Shown here piece after piece: positions 32,256-46,100 of a stretch of 64,000 nucleotides of DNA. Both the position numbers and the translations under genes were made by a program. The notes under the pieces are model-generated. The model ran no database searches and had not been told where the DNA came from. It saw nothing but the letters and a program-made list of their open reading frames with translations. Position 1 is the stretch's first letter. Every line of letters begins with the position of its first letter. This stretch comes from Epiperipatus broadwayi (Eukaryota; Onychophora; Udeonychophora; Euonychophora; Peripatidae): NCBI GenBank assembly GCA_028023455.1, contig JAQFVV010012394.1, positions 27,795,010 through 27,859,009 on the forward strand, in the 5' to 3' direction.

Positions 32256-35200
32256 ACAAGTGTAGAGATATAAACAAATTTATAATACTATTTGGTCTTT
32301 TATTTTGTTCTATTTATTCTTATAAAACAAATTGTTTTATTTTAAAAATATACAGACTCAAAATGCATATGATTTTCATACATACAACACATATTTTCTT
32401 ATATTTCCCATATTTGATCCATGTCAAAAAAATCTAATTTATAGTCTAAATTTATAGCATATTATATATACTGAATAAATTTCAACAATTTTAAGTATTT
32501 AATATAATGTCAATGTAAATTTTCACATAGCGCTCATAATATGTTAGCAATAGCTGATAAGATTTCGACTTTTTTTGTCACTAAATTTGTTATTACTTTT
32601 ATCAGCGGAATCAATTTCAAATTAAACCGCTTTTTAATATTCATATAATTAATGGTTAGCTGTTCAAGAAGTTGTGATATTTTAAGCACCAGAAAGACTA
32701 TAGCACTGTAACATAATTACAACAGAAACAATTATAGCACACCCCACCCCCAAAAAATTAAATGAATAGCAAAGTTCCTCTAATTTTTAATTCTCAAAAA
32801 TGCTCTGCATAGTTTGATGTAGTACAGGCAGAAGAGTAAAAATTTATTAAGTAAAAAAAGAGAATATGAAAAGTAAAAGTTAGAAGTAAAAAATATGATA
32901 TAAAAACAAGATCAGTATTAAAGCTGAAGATATTTATAACAATAGTAAAAGTGATAACATTTCTGCAGTGAAACTAGAGAAATATTATTTATTAAGTGGA
33001 TAATCTCTAATCTAATGAATGATTAATAGAAATTATTAATATACTTCCATTAAGAGATTTGTGTCAAAATTGTGAGGGCAGGAAGTTTAACACTTATCAA
33101 TTAGAAACTGGCTATCTATATATACTGAACAATGATAAAAATATATGTGAGAGAGTGTAATTTAGGCCAACTGATGACTGCCGGTTCAGCACAAAATGTG
33201 CATCTTGGGATTCATACATTTTCTTTACATCTTTGATCATGTGTTTATAATTATGTCCCTCCATAAGATATTAAAAGTGGATAGAAATCAGTCGCTACCT
33301 TGTGTGAGAGTGGTGTAATGAAAATTTCATTACAGAAATATTATTCATTAAGTGCCTAATCTCTGATCTAATGAATAACTAATAAAAAAGTCTTTAGAAA
33401 ATATTTAGCATTTATAAATAAAATGCAGTAGTTGTAATAAAGATAGAGAAATGATGAAATTATGGGATATATTATGTGAGAAAAATCATGATTAAAAAGT
33501 TGTTTTTTTTTTAGTTGTGAGAAATGTTAAAAAAGTTAGAAACAAAATAGTGGAAGAAATTGAAAAGGATTTTTAAAAAATAGAACAAATAAAAATAAAT
33601 GATTAAAGTTTTAAAATAATCACTACATAAACTAATAATGATTTCAGGCAAAGAATAGCAACATTACATCACAACAAAATGGATTTAAAATGGGGAGATG
33701 AAAAAGGGAATCTGTAATATTTATTTTTAAAATGTACAATGTTGATAAAGGAATAACGCACATTGTATTGAGAGTGAGAGAAACATAAAAATAAAAAAGC
33801 AAATGAAATAAAGGATTTTTTTTCCTGTGACAAGAATAGAGAATACCAGGGAAGATATTGAAATTAATAAAATAGTTATTACAATGGAGAATAAAAATGT
33901 GTTAATAATAGCAAATGACTTAATACTAGTAGATTGAAAAGAAGATGAGTGGGTAAGAAATATGGATTTACAATTGCATACAAAGATTAAAAGGAAGAAA
34001 ATAGTCCATATGGCTAACAGGATTTCTTGACATAGAGCATTTGATGAAAAGAAATGTCATCATAAAAAAATCAATATAAAATGACTCCTTAGATGTTTAT
34101 AAAACAAACAGATGAGTAAATTAACTTTATATAAAAATATACAGAATGTTAAGTTTAAAAATGAAATATTAATTTAAAATAATTATACATAAAGAATTTT
34201 TAAAAAATTAAAAACTATGTTTTACAGAATATTATTAAAACTATATATAAAAGTTGTGAAAATTATTTTAAATAATAGATTATAAAAATTAAAATAATAA
34301 AAATTTCAATAATGTATATAAAATTAATGTCTTGATTGCAAATATATTACAACAAATTATATTGGTAAGACCAAAAATAAATTAAAACAAGATTTAAGCA
34401 ATATATATTTGTAATTCTTTAATATATTTACATTCAAAAAATAAAAAACAATAAATATAAAATCATAATGATTGAAAATGCAAAAAATAATTAAAGAAAT
34501 AATAAAATCTATCCTTAATAAAAGTGTTTAATATAAAAAAGAATTCATTTATCATATTTTGAATATTTAAAATGTTTTACTTTTAAAATAGAAATCTTAT
34601 TATTTTTTATAACATTAAATATATATCTATACATGAAAATTAAAAATAGGATAAAGTTTTGTACAAAATAAAATAAGTTTTTACTAAATAATGATTTTAG
34701 AGATAGGTATGATAGATAAATTTTTAATATATGTTTTTCTCCATTAAAAAAATAATTTTTTTAAATATTTGTGTTTACAAAATTTGGAATTTTAGAGAAC
34801 TTGAGCATTTTCATGGGATAGATTCTATGTTATAAGGATCATTGCAAAGACATTCTAAAAAAGTGTAAACATCGAGTGCAAATAACAAAATACAATTAGA
34901 CATAGCGTTTAAGTATTTAAAAAAGAAAAGTTTTTAGCTGAAGAAAATAAGACAACATAAAATATCAAACAAATAGAAAAATGGACCAGAATGTTCTATA
35001 TATGGATGTATTTATGATTCACAAATTGGTTTATACAGTCATCATAAAATCATTTGTACAGCAGTTTTTAACTCTTTTTTTTGTCTTTCTTTTTTTTTTT
35101 TTGAATAAGAGTGACCATACTCATTTATAAGTTGTTTATTATCATTATTTGTTTACATTAGTATATTGAAGTATATTTTATTTATTTATTTATTTTTTTA

Positions 35201-35340
35201 TAATTTTTCAAATATTATGATAATCTTGAAAATAATTATAATAATAGATTAGTTCATGAAAAAATAAATATATATAACATAAGCAGTTATCTTCACTTTT
35301 TTTTAGAGTAATCTACTATAAGCTTGATTAACCAATAAAC
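32256..35340. other. Intergenic, largely unassigned
   Basis: Contains the degenerate hammerhead fold near 33154-33216, set between two direct copies of an 80-bp sequence (32970-33045 and 33335-33400, sharing TCTAATCTAATGAAT-like text). The G/A-rich + strand at 33500-34150 has scattered RT-like words (IANDLILVD followed by KEDEW) and may be a very old LINE relic. 34150-34800 is almost pure A/T. No gene called. Confidence 0.45.
33154..33216 (+). ncRNA. Degenerate hammerhead-like fold, family A copy 3
   Basis: CTGATGA (33171-33177) is intact, but the second core box reads AAAA instead of GAAA, changing the invariant G12. Inner stem I CCAA/TTGG is perfect, stem II has TGC/GCA, and stem III pairs ATG with CAT around a TG loop, followed by the classic cleavage triplet ATC ending at 33204. 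Stem III differs in sequence from the other copies yet still pairs. Best read as an inactivated relative of the folds at 10861 and 36424. Confidence 0.5.
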
Positions 35341-35490
35341 AAATGATATAGTGATATAAAATTCATCTTGCTAAACTGGTTTCTGCTTGCTAGATGCATA
35401 ATTGCATTAAACCTAGTTTGAATCCTAGTCTTCATTTTTATACAATTGGTATGTGATGAGAATTTTATAGCACCATATCATCTGCTGTTG
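35341..35490. repeat. Small foldback-like repeat related to 8086-8245
   Basis: AAATGATATAGTGATATAAAATTCATC (35341-35367; pairs with the reverse complement of GATGAGAATTTTATAGCACCATATCATCT, split here as GATGAGAATTTTATAG and CACCATATCATCT, at 35457-35486). The centre shares AGATGCATAATTGCATTAAA with 8130. Confidence 0.5.
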
Positions 35491-36253
35491 ATTGATTACC
35501 CAGGCTTGCAATATATAGAGTTAGAATAAGATGAAGATACTGTTAGTGGAAGCATATGTGAGGATATATAGTGGCATTGTTCTATTAAATACATAACATA
35601 TCTTTGTTCATACTAAGATTATTTTTTGCTTTCACATTATTGCGATTCAACAATAAAATAAGTTTTAAAAAAAATGAAATGAAGTGATTATATAATAATA
35701 TAAATATTGAAGTCAGATCAAGTTTGGAAAGAAAAAATGGAAACAATAATGGAATTAGAAAAAATATATATATAATAATACGTTATACAATTTGATAAGA
35801 TCAATGTATAATAATAATGTTTTGACATAATATTAGATCCATATTGAATACTTAGTGTTTGTTTAAAAGTTTGTGATGATGATAATTATATGTTGGACTA
35901 TTTCCAACTTTGACTTTATTTATACTTTCCAAATACATTCAATTATTAGGAATATCAACAGGTAAGTATATACTCATACTAGTATTAACAGTTCAATGAA
36001 TTTGAAAAGTTTAAATAAAACCAAATTTTTCCAAAGACATTTCACAATTAATATTAGATATGGAAATAGTCGAACATATAATTACTACTAAAGCACTACT
36101 ACCACAAACATTCAGACAAATACTAAGTATTTGGTAAGGGCCTGATACTATATCAAACTTTAGACATTATAAAAAATTATGTCTAAAACTGATTACAGTA
36201 AAAAATCCAATTAACTTTTTAATGTTTGTTTCATAGATAAACCATATATAGAT

Positions 36254-36590
36254 ATGAAATATATAGGGTATATGAGCACAGACTTTCACACGATGAATCA
36301 CTCTCCACTCTATCTCATAACACTGATACACCCGAACACATGTCGAAAAGATAAATAATTACCAATATACGTATTTTATGCCAAATATATATCTGAGCAC
36401 TTATTGCATATATGTGTGGAGATGATAAACTGGACCAACTGATGATTGCTGGTTTAGCATGAAATACATATATTGGTGATTATTTATCTTATCGACATGT
36501 ATGTGTTCGGGTGTATCAGTGTTATGAGATAGAGTGGAGAGTGGTGGGTCGTGTGAAAATCTGTGCTCATATTCCCTATATATTACATAT
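36254..36590. mobile_element. Foldback element with hammerhead fold (family A)
   Basis: Arms 36254-36382 and 36458-36590 are inverted copies with over 85 percent identity by eye (GTATATGAGCACAGACTTTC against GAAAATCTGTGCTCATATTC; both contain CACTCTCCACTCTATCTCAT or its complement). The loop is only about 75 bp and contains the 5' half of the hammerhead at 36424-36488. The outer arm also has tRNA-like words (GAGATAGAGTGG ... GTGCTCATATTCCC). A half copy is present at 10861-11035. No protein is encoded. Confidence 0.82.
36424..36488 (+). ncRNA. Type I hammerhead ribozyme-like fold, family A copy 2
   Basis: Outer stem I pairs GATAAA (36424-36429) with TTTATC (36483-36488), 6 of 6. Inner stem I pairs CCAA (36435-36438) with TTGG (36473-36476). 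CTGATGA is at 36439-36445, stem II is TGCTG/TAGCA with loop GTT (and a U-U mismatch next to the core), and GAAA is at 36461-36464. Stem III is ATA/TAT closing a CA dinucleotide, and the predicted cleavage is after A36472 (triplet ATA). It starts in the loop of a 340-bp foldback element and runs into its right arm; the left arm contains only the 3' half of the motif. Downstream of DMGDH, no host gene known around it. Confidence 0.7.
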
Positions 36591-38439
36591 ATTGATACAG
36601 TTATATAATAAGCCTGTATTTCAGTTATTATATAGATATGAAATAAATCAATGCTTATTTTATTTTTTACTGGATTAATTTGACAGTTTTGACTGAGCAG
36701 CAGTCTTCCCCAGATACTCTTTTACACTGTTGTGATACGTGAATTTATTTAATAATTTTATCAATGCATAAAAAAAATATAAGGTGAGAGGAAGAATATA
36801 ATATTTCATAATAAATAAACATATTTCAGATTTGTTCAAGTATACATTTGTTGTGGATATTAGCATATATTGGAACTGACTGGATCCCATCGCTTCTGGG
36901 TAGTAGAAATCATTCATTGGCATTTCAGAGAAGCCCAAATGACCTCTGTTACCTAGGAAATGGCTAGTAAATTACAATCGTAATGTTTGTATAATGCTAA
37001 AATCAACCATAAGCAAAAGAATAATGCATGGATGAATTTGAAATAAACATTAACATCTACCTGTTAATATATACATAAGTATGTTTACTAAGACAATAAA
37101 ACCAATTACTCACAACTTTAATAAGTTTATAAATATAGATAATAACAACCAACCCTTAAGCTATCAATAGTCTCAAGCTGTAGTCAAGGCAACCTCCTTT
37201 AACAATTAACACAAATATGTGTATATCAGAAATATTAATTCATATATTCTTATGAATATTTGCTCAGTAGCAACTTGAAGTTATTAGTGATTTTTAGAAA
37301 TAATAATAATATATTTTACTAAGAAGCAAAAAATAGTGTAGAATATTGATTCTTCATTGATGTAAATGAGTTTTGTATATGAATAAATGAAGTCAAATTT
37401 TTTAATTAATCCCATGAAATCAATTCAACAGCAAAATATTCAATATTATTTAATATATCATTTGATGACGATGCTTTTGCAATAAATTTTATACAATTGT
37501 AAATCAAGTTATCAATTATTATTCTTTTCTATGTATGTCTAGAAGACAACTGCCATCTTGTAAACCATATTCTAATTTTGTAAGCAAATTTCTATGTAAG
37601 TTTGAAAATGACAAGCAGCTTTTCAATAATAACTAGCTTATAATGCTTAATAATGGCTTAAAAGTTTTTGTCTAAATGGCTGTTGCAATGAAAATGTGGG
37701 TGTATATATATATAATTATTACAATAATAAGTGCACATACCAGTAGTTTAAAACTTAAATTTATTTAAGTCTGACTATTTTAAATAAACATAATTTTTTT
37801 TAAGTGTCTAAGTTTGGGTATAAATAAATGTTCAATATTTCTTCCTGTACAAAAGTCCATAAACATAAATATACAATACATAAACATATATTCAATGTAT
37901 AATCTTGGTTCACACGAATCCATCAACAAACAATCCACTTAATAATTCTTTGCATTCTTGGAATTTTTATTAGTATTGACAATCAGATTGTCAAATTTTA
38001 AATTAAAGATCATGTTTTTGGTTCAGGGCTCAATTTTAATGTCACCCTCAACAGTATTATTGGTACTGCCGCAAGCTAAAAATAAAAAAAATGAGAATTA
38101 TTTTTTTAATATAGATGATTTTTAATATATATATATAGTCTTATTTAAATATGAAGTATAAAAATACTTTTTAATTGAAAAAAAAGTTAAAATAAAATAA
38201 AATGCCAAAAACAACTAACAGTAAGTTACATGTTGATATTCAATAATTAGTCTTCCTATTTACACAGGAAAACTTAACACACACACCCATCAACATGCTT
38301 TCAAGTTTTCATCAAGTTAAACCTGTGATAAGATTTTTTTGCTATTTACACACTTCAATGTAGCCTACAATTTATTTTCTATACCTTCTTACAGAAACTA
38401 TACACATTATTTTTATTATCAGAATATCAGGAACAACAG
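36591..38439. other. Intergenic, nothing recognised
   Basis: A single minus-strand GGGGAAGACTGCTGCTCAGTC AAAACTG-like module (around 36680-36715) recalls the foldbacks at 21178 and 63251. The frame at 36675-36938 overlaps it and is not credible as a gene. Otherwise AT-rich. Confidence 0.45.
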
Positions 38440-39300
38440 AATGATTTATATATTGATCTAGTTAAGGCATTTGATTCAGTTAATAGGATTGGTCTATGAC
38501 ATTGTCTGAAATTGGTTGCTTCATCAAAACTTGATTAACGTATTTGTTTTATTGATTTAGTGAAGGCATTTGATTCAGTAAATAGGATGACATTGTTTGA
38601 AATTAATTGTTGGTCTATCAAAATTTATTTGTATTGTATAGTTTCTACATAATGGAATGAGAGCAAGTGTTATTACTTCAGATGGAAGGTCAGGCATTTG
38701 AAATGAAAACTGGCATTAAATAAGAATGTGTACTAGCTCCAACTCTGTTCTTAGTCTGCTTTGACACTGTAATTTTTAATTTAAAATGACTAAAGCAAAA
38801 ATTGGAACCTTCACCTTCTTGGCTTCTGGAGTTACAGTAAGCTGATGAGTGTGTTAGCCTTTCTAATTCAAAGGCCACTCTACAGAATGTACTTAATGTT
38901 ATGAACACAACATATAAAGACTTTGGTTTAGTAATTAATGTTCCAAAAATTCAGGTCCTTTATCTTTCATTGATGAAACAAATATCTTCAGCACCTTTTT
39001 AGTTTGCGTGATTATATCACCTTGAGAATGTAAATCAATTTAAATATCTTGGAAGTTTTTTTAATTAGAAAAGTGGAGTGGATTAGGATAAGATACAGCA
39101 TAGACTCCAATGTACTGCTTTTAATGAGTTAGAAGAAACAGTAATGTATTTCACCACAATGATAGAACTAATGCATCTAAATTACCAGTGTATAAAACTG
39201 CTATTTTATCTAATTTATTGTATGGAAATGTGACTTGAATCTCTATTGATGCAACATAAAGGCATAAGAAAAATTTCATTTAAGGATGCTCCATAAAATT
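38440..39300 (+). pseudogene. LINE reverse transcriptase relic
   Basis: Across frames on the + strand: DLVKAFDSVNR appears twice (38460 and 38555, an internal duplication of about 95 bp). Then come an LAPTLF-like block (38730), KATLQNVLNVMNTTYKDFGL (38870-38930), INVPKIQVLYLS, and QFKYLGSFF (39030-39060). The C-terminal part around 39250-39370 reads KFHLRMLHKIL then IDILQF. This is the common invertebrate 'DLxKAFDSVNR...KDFGLxINVxKTQVL...KYLGS' non-LTR RT. It is heavily mutated, and the catalytic FADD/YADD box is not intact. Confidence 0.7.
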
Positions 39301-41729
39301 CTAAAATATGATGGCAAGACCATAAGACCAATTGATATTCTCCAATTTGTGAGATATGATACTATTGAATCAACAATTCAAAATAAATACATACAAATGT
39401 ATATAATCCAAATAGCATGCTTTCGACTTCTTGGTAGTCATAATAACTATTGTATATTATGATTATTATTTTATCTTCCTATCTTTTTTTTTTTTCTCAG
39501 TTTGAATGGCCATACTCATTTGTGACTGGTGATAATGATGATGGTAGTTTCTTATTTTGTGTAAAACCCAAACGTGGCTATTTATTAAATACTGATCTTA
39601 TATTTGGAATGGAGCATCTTGGTCAATATGCTCCACTTTGCTCAGTAGATTCCATCCTAAAATCAGCAATTTGATATTAACGAATCAATTTCTACTTCTT
39701 TCTTTCAATTTCTTTTTCATTATTATTCTGTCATTGATTTTGGCCTTTTTACAGATGCTGATGCTACAATTCTATTATTTAAAACTTGCTTCTCTAATCC
39801 TCTTTCCCCTAAAAACAAGAACCTGATATTTCTCCATATACTCAATATGGTTTATCATGATGTATTATGCACTATTCAAAATTTCTCCATAATGCTTCTA
39901 TATTATAAAATAACTTTACTAAATAATTTTCTCTCTCAACCTTATCATATTTCATCTTATGTTAAGGGTGACCATTTTTTTTCTATTTTCAAAATCTAAT
40001 GATTTTACCAATCATGTGTATGATATGGATTCAAACTCAAAATAGATGTTGGTGCTTTTTTCTTCTTCAAGTAATTGAGGTTTTTCCAAACTCATAATTT
40101 TCCCCAGATAATTAACCCAAAACTGCACCAGTTATCTATACAATTTAATTGGAAAATGAGTGCCAAGATCAGCTTCCTAGTGGAATAGTTATAAAAGAAT
40201 GCTCCGATTGTAATAGGAGCTGCTTTAATATTTTACGAAATTGTCTTACAAAAAAGTAAAGATAAGCCAGAAATTTATCACTTACAACTGTGTGGCATCT
40301 CTTTCAATGCACTTAGCCTGTATTATGATCATGTTTTTCTTTCACTTTCAACATGGTGACATTCATCTAAGCATATCAGACTATCTTGAAATCTTTATTT
40401 TCCAATTAGAAATACCAACCAATATCAAATTACTATCCATAACTCTGGCTTCAAGTCGTTAATTACTATTATATTTTTGTTAAATATAAAGCATTTGAAT
40501 ACTACAAAAAATCTGCTTATTCAAAACAATATTGACTGTCTCTATTTCCATTAGTTGGACAATGTTTTCTTGATCTAACCTTAAAACATGAACTATTTCT
40601 GGAGGGGAACGAAGGCAAAGAAGGCCACAAAACCTTTAATTTGCAGAACATAACCTTAGGATTCCAAAAATATTGTTAGAAATATGAAAAACTTAAACTA
40701 CCCATCAAAATATAACAGTTGCAGATACGTTTTTTAATAGTTAGACATTTTAGATATTTAATATTAATTAGTTACTGTATGAGTATTGCACCTAAAACCA
40801 TATGAAACTTATCCATTAACATCAATATTCCACCTTTGTTAAAGTATATGCATTAGAGTCATGAAGCATGTTGATTAAATTTTACATTTAGCAAATAACT
40901 TTTTAAAATAAATAATGGTTGAGACTAACCGAATAAAAATGTTTAATAAATGTTCAGTATGCCACCACATGACCACTCTAATGATTAACTATCTGGTTGA
41001 ATTATATATTAATGAAATTATAAATGTGGCAGGGAAAAATTAATTATCTGCATTGATAGGCTCTGCATCAGCAGTATATATAAAATAATCCTATAATAGT
41101 GCATATAATGAAATAATGTTATAATATAATAGTATATATTAAGTATATATCTACTACTGTCTTAAAAAAAAATCTGAAGAAGATTTCTGGATAGTTGAAA
41201 CTGGTGGAAAAAGTAATAAGAATCCATTGTGAAAAGTACAAAGAATATTTCTTAAGCAACTTCCTGTTGTAAAAACTTGAACTTTTATATCACTATGCTT
41301 CAAAAGCATAATAATTAACAGAACACCACTTGAAAGATCATAAGAGATACAACCACTAGAAATATCAGCCAGCTTTGATCCTGGGATCCTTATATCTTTT
41401 GGAGTCCCCTCTCTCTACCTCTGTAAACTAAATTGTACAGGCATTTTCAATATTAATTAGCCATATGTCTCAATAAAACTATAAGTCTGCTTGTTGTGGT
41501 CAAAATCAAACCTGTGGATTTCACATTATCATTAGCGCTTTGCTCAACAATCAAACTGAATCCATCTTATATATTATTACAGAATAAAAAATATCTAATA
41601 TAATGTATTGATCATATTTCAATTAATGAAATTTACATATTTCAATTAATGAAATTTACAAACAAGAGGTATTAAAGGATATTAAAGTAATGTTTAATAA
41701 TTCAAAATATATATTAAGAGCACGAGATC
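39301..41729. other. Intergenic, unassigned
   Basis: The + strand frame at 39450-39674 follows a good poly-pyrimidine tract and CAG (39480-39500) and reads FEWPYSFVTGDNDDGSFLFC, then KPKRGYLLNTDLIFGMEHLG. It may be an exon or a decayed coding piece, but I cannot identify it. The text around GACCATACTCATTT also occurs near 35110. A 23-bp tandem duplication lies at 41613-41658. The rest shows nothing. Confidence 0.35.
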
Positions 41730-42170
41730 AATAGATGCCTGAGAGATCAGCCAGATATTCCTTAGAGTAACTAAAATATAATTATACATCAACCAGCATT
41801 ATCAATATAAAAGTAAAAATCAGTATAAGTAATACTCAAAAGTAATAACCTTCATCATCATGAATGATTCGTCAAAAGAAATCAACAATCAATCTGGTGA
41901 CTGGATTGAAAATGGATCTTCTGGAGAGCAGGCTAACTATTGAACTGTTGCCCGCTTGGAGCAGTTATTTAACCATTAATTTGGAGGCACAAACTAAATG
42001 CTCATCCATCAGAATACATAATAATAAAAAATCAGAAAAACAATAATGCTGGGACATTAAAACATGCTGATCATCATCAATGCTCTGGTCACTTGTACTG
42101 TCCAACTATAAACTTAACTTCTAATAAGACTAAACTAAAATAAAATGTAGTGCATGGGCTTTATAAGAGT
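41730..42170 (+). repeat. Dispersed repeat, second copy of the 6128 family
   Basis: Direct-orientation match to 6128-6570 over about 440 bp. It is less AT-drifted than the first copy (contains TGGAGAGCAGGCTAACTATT and TTGCCCGCTTGGAGCAG). No clear terminal repeats or target duplication. Confidence 0.65.
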
Positions 42171-44879
42171 ATTCTCTTTTTCACAAACCAGGATGATGAC
42201 TGATCATCTCTGGATGCCCAAAAGCACTAATATACATCCCCATTCATATATTTAGCCCATGCTTGAATCTAGCTTAGAGAACATAAACTCTATTACTGTA
42301 TGTGACCAAGAGATAATGGAAACATATACTCTAAAAATATTTAGAACCACTGGAATAATTTTCATAATTGAACACAAGTTTATTAACAACAATAAAAAAA
42401 TAAAAGAAATTAAGGTCTTTATAATATGGCTCTACAATTAGAAGGCTTCTAATTTTGATTAACATACAATAAAAAAATTATCACATTGTGATTTACAGAA
42501 TTCCCTAGACACAATTCAAGTTATTACATAATGATTTACATATGTTCCATTAGGTTTATTTAAAACCAGCAGCACACAGACATGTGGCTTAAAATGAACG
42601 TTTGAATTTATCAAAATAAAAAAATTATTAAAATATATATTTCATAATTAATTCCATTTGAAAACTATACATAAAATTCACATACACAGAGTATCTATGA
42701 ACATATAAATGGTATGAATTAATATTATCAATTAGTCTCCTTTTTTCAGTCATAAAAGTATTTTCTCTTTCTTTCTTCTTATTTTTTTTTTTTTTTAAAA
42801 TAAAGTCAATTTTTTGATGAGTATGTAACTTATAAGCTTTTTTTATTATGACAGATTACTCTCTATTAATTAATTACATCTTTAAATTAATTTAAAAAAG
42901 ATTTTTGAAGTCTTCTTTTTCCTTTTTCAAAATAAATTGTCTATGAATCAATCATTACTTCTAGATTTTAATTTAATTCAAGCAAAATTATTTACTTCTT
43001 ATCCTTTAAACTATATAGATTTTTAAATATCATTTTTACCAAATGAATTTATTTAAAATTTCATTCTCATTATATATAATGCACTCACCATTGTATATAC
43101 ATTTACCTGTACTTCTCTTTGTGAGTTGATCTTGGTGAGACAGGTATAATACAGGATTATCATAATCCAAAAGGTATAATTCAGATATGGTTGTTGGCAT
43201 TGATCAGTTCCCTTCTGGCTAGGATTGGTCCAAAAAAGTTACCTGTTTTCTCAGAACACATTTGTATCTATGAATCACACAGAATCTTGACACTTTCCTC
43301 CATGTGAACTCAAACTCCACCAGTGAATTGTAGAAAAGCTGCTTTCTTGCATTTTTACATCTGCATGGTAGTTTTCTGTATAATTCTGCCAGCCATCTCT
43401 GCAGTTAGCTTTACTGTGGCCACTCTGATATAGTTACTAACATACTGCAGTTAACTCTTACAAAAATATTAGCCAAACTATTTTAGCCAACTCTCTTTTC
43501 AAAAACTACTGTCCAAACATTGCAGCAATTTGGCCAGCTACTTCCAAATATTAAAGCCCGATTTTTCTGGCCAGACAGCTCTTAGAAAAACTGCAAGTCA
43601 AAACTGAACTGATATTTTTTTATCAGTCCATTATACAATCATTTAAGATGATAAAACACAGCAGCTAAAAATAGAAATTTTTATGTCCAGTCTTTATCTT
43701 GACTAAAATCAATTTTAATCTTTTCAAATCACTACTTTGAAATTTTACCAAAAGTGTGTTCTATATGTTTTTACTCTCTTCAAAGCACTGTTAATTAAAA
43801 GCTATTTTTGGAATTTTTAATCTACAAAGATTTTTAAAAATAGATAAATGTATACAAGCATTATTTCAAAAATAGATCATGCTTGTTTTTAAATTCAAAA
43901 TCAGAATTACAATATTAATTTATTTAGATCTTTTTAAATGTTTTAATTTATAATACAATTCTGTTTTAAATTCAGAGTTATTTAACCCTTTATTTATTCT
44001 TTTTATTCCAAGTGAAATGTAGAAAATATCTACAAAAATTAGTCTGTTTATTTCTACTTTTCCTTTACTTTATATATAAATATATGCACACACACAATTA
44101 TGTTGCTGTGTGCCATGTAACCCAATGCATTACAGTATTGATCATATATCTCAAGAATGTTTATTCCTACAAATTGATATCGATGATGATCTAAATGTTA
44201 TTCATACATTTCTTGTCAAAAACTTATTATGCATTCAATTCATGAGCCTATTTTTACAATTACTATTACAATGAGAAAAATTTCAGAAGTTCAGAAAAGT
44301 CTAGATGTACTAAATACAAATATTCTTCAATTATGTTTTATTAAAAAAACTTTAAAAAAAGCACAGGAAGATACAAGGATGCTATTGTTTACTTCTCTCA
44401 ACCAAATAATAGTTATTACATGCATAACTTTTATTTAAAATTCTTTAAAATTAATTGTAAAGCCTTATAACTTCCTAAAATGGGTGAATAAACTCAAAGC
44501 AAATTCTCAGATTGCTCAGAATTTGTTGAGCAAGAATTTCTATAACTCAATGTCACATGACTGAAAAACAGATATAAGACATTTTTTATCAGAAGATATT
44601 GAAAATGTTAACAATTGATAAATTATATCCAATTACTCATAAAGATTAACACCTAACTATCTCTGCAATCGTCCTACTTTCTAATCTCATCCGTCATTGC
44701 ATCCCTCTTTCTGCCCTACATGTCATTCATGACAGGATGCAATTACGCAGGAAGTGTAAACTTCTATTAAATTGATTAGTCTTATAATTATTGTATACAG
44801 AATGGTTTTAATGCAACTTCTGATTAAGTCAAACACAAGACTTCATGTTGATGTTCTTCTGGATTATGCATCTCTGTAT
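42171..44879. other. Intergenic, nothing recognised
   Basis: AT-rich with a slightly GC-richer, unassigned patch at 43110-43600. Open frames at 42259, 44012 and 44229 are short and composition-driven. Confidence 0.45.
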
Positions 44880-46100
44880 AATTAATGTTACCGAATAATG
44901 CTTTGGATTTAGGTACTAAATTTTTTTAAAAACTCTGAAAGAATGTTGCCTGCTCCTGGAGCTTTCCCTGGTATAAATCAATCAGGGTCTAGTTCAACAA
45001 TATTTATCGGCTTTATCAGTTTGACATTAGAAAAACATTGTGAAAGAGCAACTTGTGATTCTGTTCTAATAATACCTTTTCTCATTTCAATCAGCATTGG
45101 GTTTAGAAGTCTTGCCAAGCTCATTAGAATGAACAGTTATAGGTCTTTTAAAGATACTTTTAAATCTACCCACCACAACTTTCCATCACAGTGATCAGGC
45201 TTTACAATTAGATCGGGTAAAGTTCCATTTCCCAGGGTCTCTCTCCACTTTTCTAATATCAACCAGTGATTTTACAAGTTTATCACCAATTTCCAAATCA
45301 TTGTTAGACAAAAATTAGCTATAAAAAACACTTCTAGTTTAGTTTCAACTTGGTATGAATTATATTTGATATACATAAAGAATGGACTCCGAGTTTATTA
45401 AATCCACCATATTCTTTTTCAAGATATTATCAATTCCATTTAACTTATATTCCATCTTGAAATAGGTTAGTTTTCAACTATAGCTATGATAATTCCAAAA
45501 GTGATTAGACTTGGTTTATGCTGATTAAGAAAAAAAGGAACCAATGTCAGTAGTTCAGTAAATAATGGTAAACTATTTTTTGTCAAAATATAAATAAAAA
45601 ATTATTTTTTTTTCCATATGTCACAATGGAATGTTTGATCTTGCTTGGCATTGTAGAGTATTAAAAGGCTGACAATCTATTTGATCCTCAATTACATGTC
45701 CTCAAAGACTACTATGAGAATTGAAATCTTCTATAAATACAGGCATAAGATCTGGAAGAGGAGGATAGAGTCAAGTTGTATCGAGAAGTTTGTAAATATT
45801 GCATACATAAATATAACCTATTCTAATGGTGATTGCAATATTATTTGAACTATCTTCAATGAAAGTTGATTGCTTTGCAAGATAGTTTAAAAAATAGTCA
45901 TAACATGTTTAGAACATATTCTATCAATAACCAATGTAAATCCAGGAATTTTGAAAAGATTAGCATTTATTAAAAAAATGATGAGTCTTTTTTGAAGTTC
46001 AATATACCCTATGTTAAAGTAATTTTATTGTTTTCCAGGTGTTCCATAGTTGCCAATACCATGTAGTCATTTTTTTATTTTGATAGGATAAGACCCATAC
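44880..46100 (-). pseudogene. LINE relic: endonuclease and start of RT
   Basis: On the minus strand, in order: DLMPVFIEDFNSHSSLRTC (45690-45760), which matches the 'GDFNsHs' endonuclease motif; a degraded endonuclease tail; and IPGKAPGAGNILSEF (44930-44985), matching the 'GKAPGxDxIxxE' block that precedes RT domains in Jockey/L2-type LINEs. Many stops. The + strand frame at 44943-45194 is a shadow of this. Confidence 0.6.
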
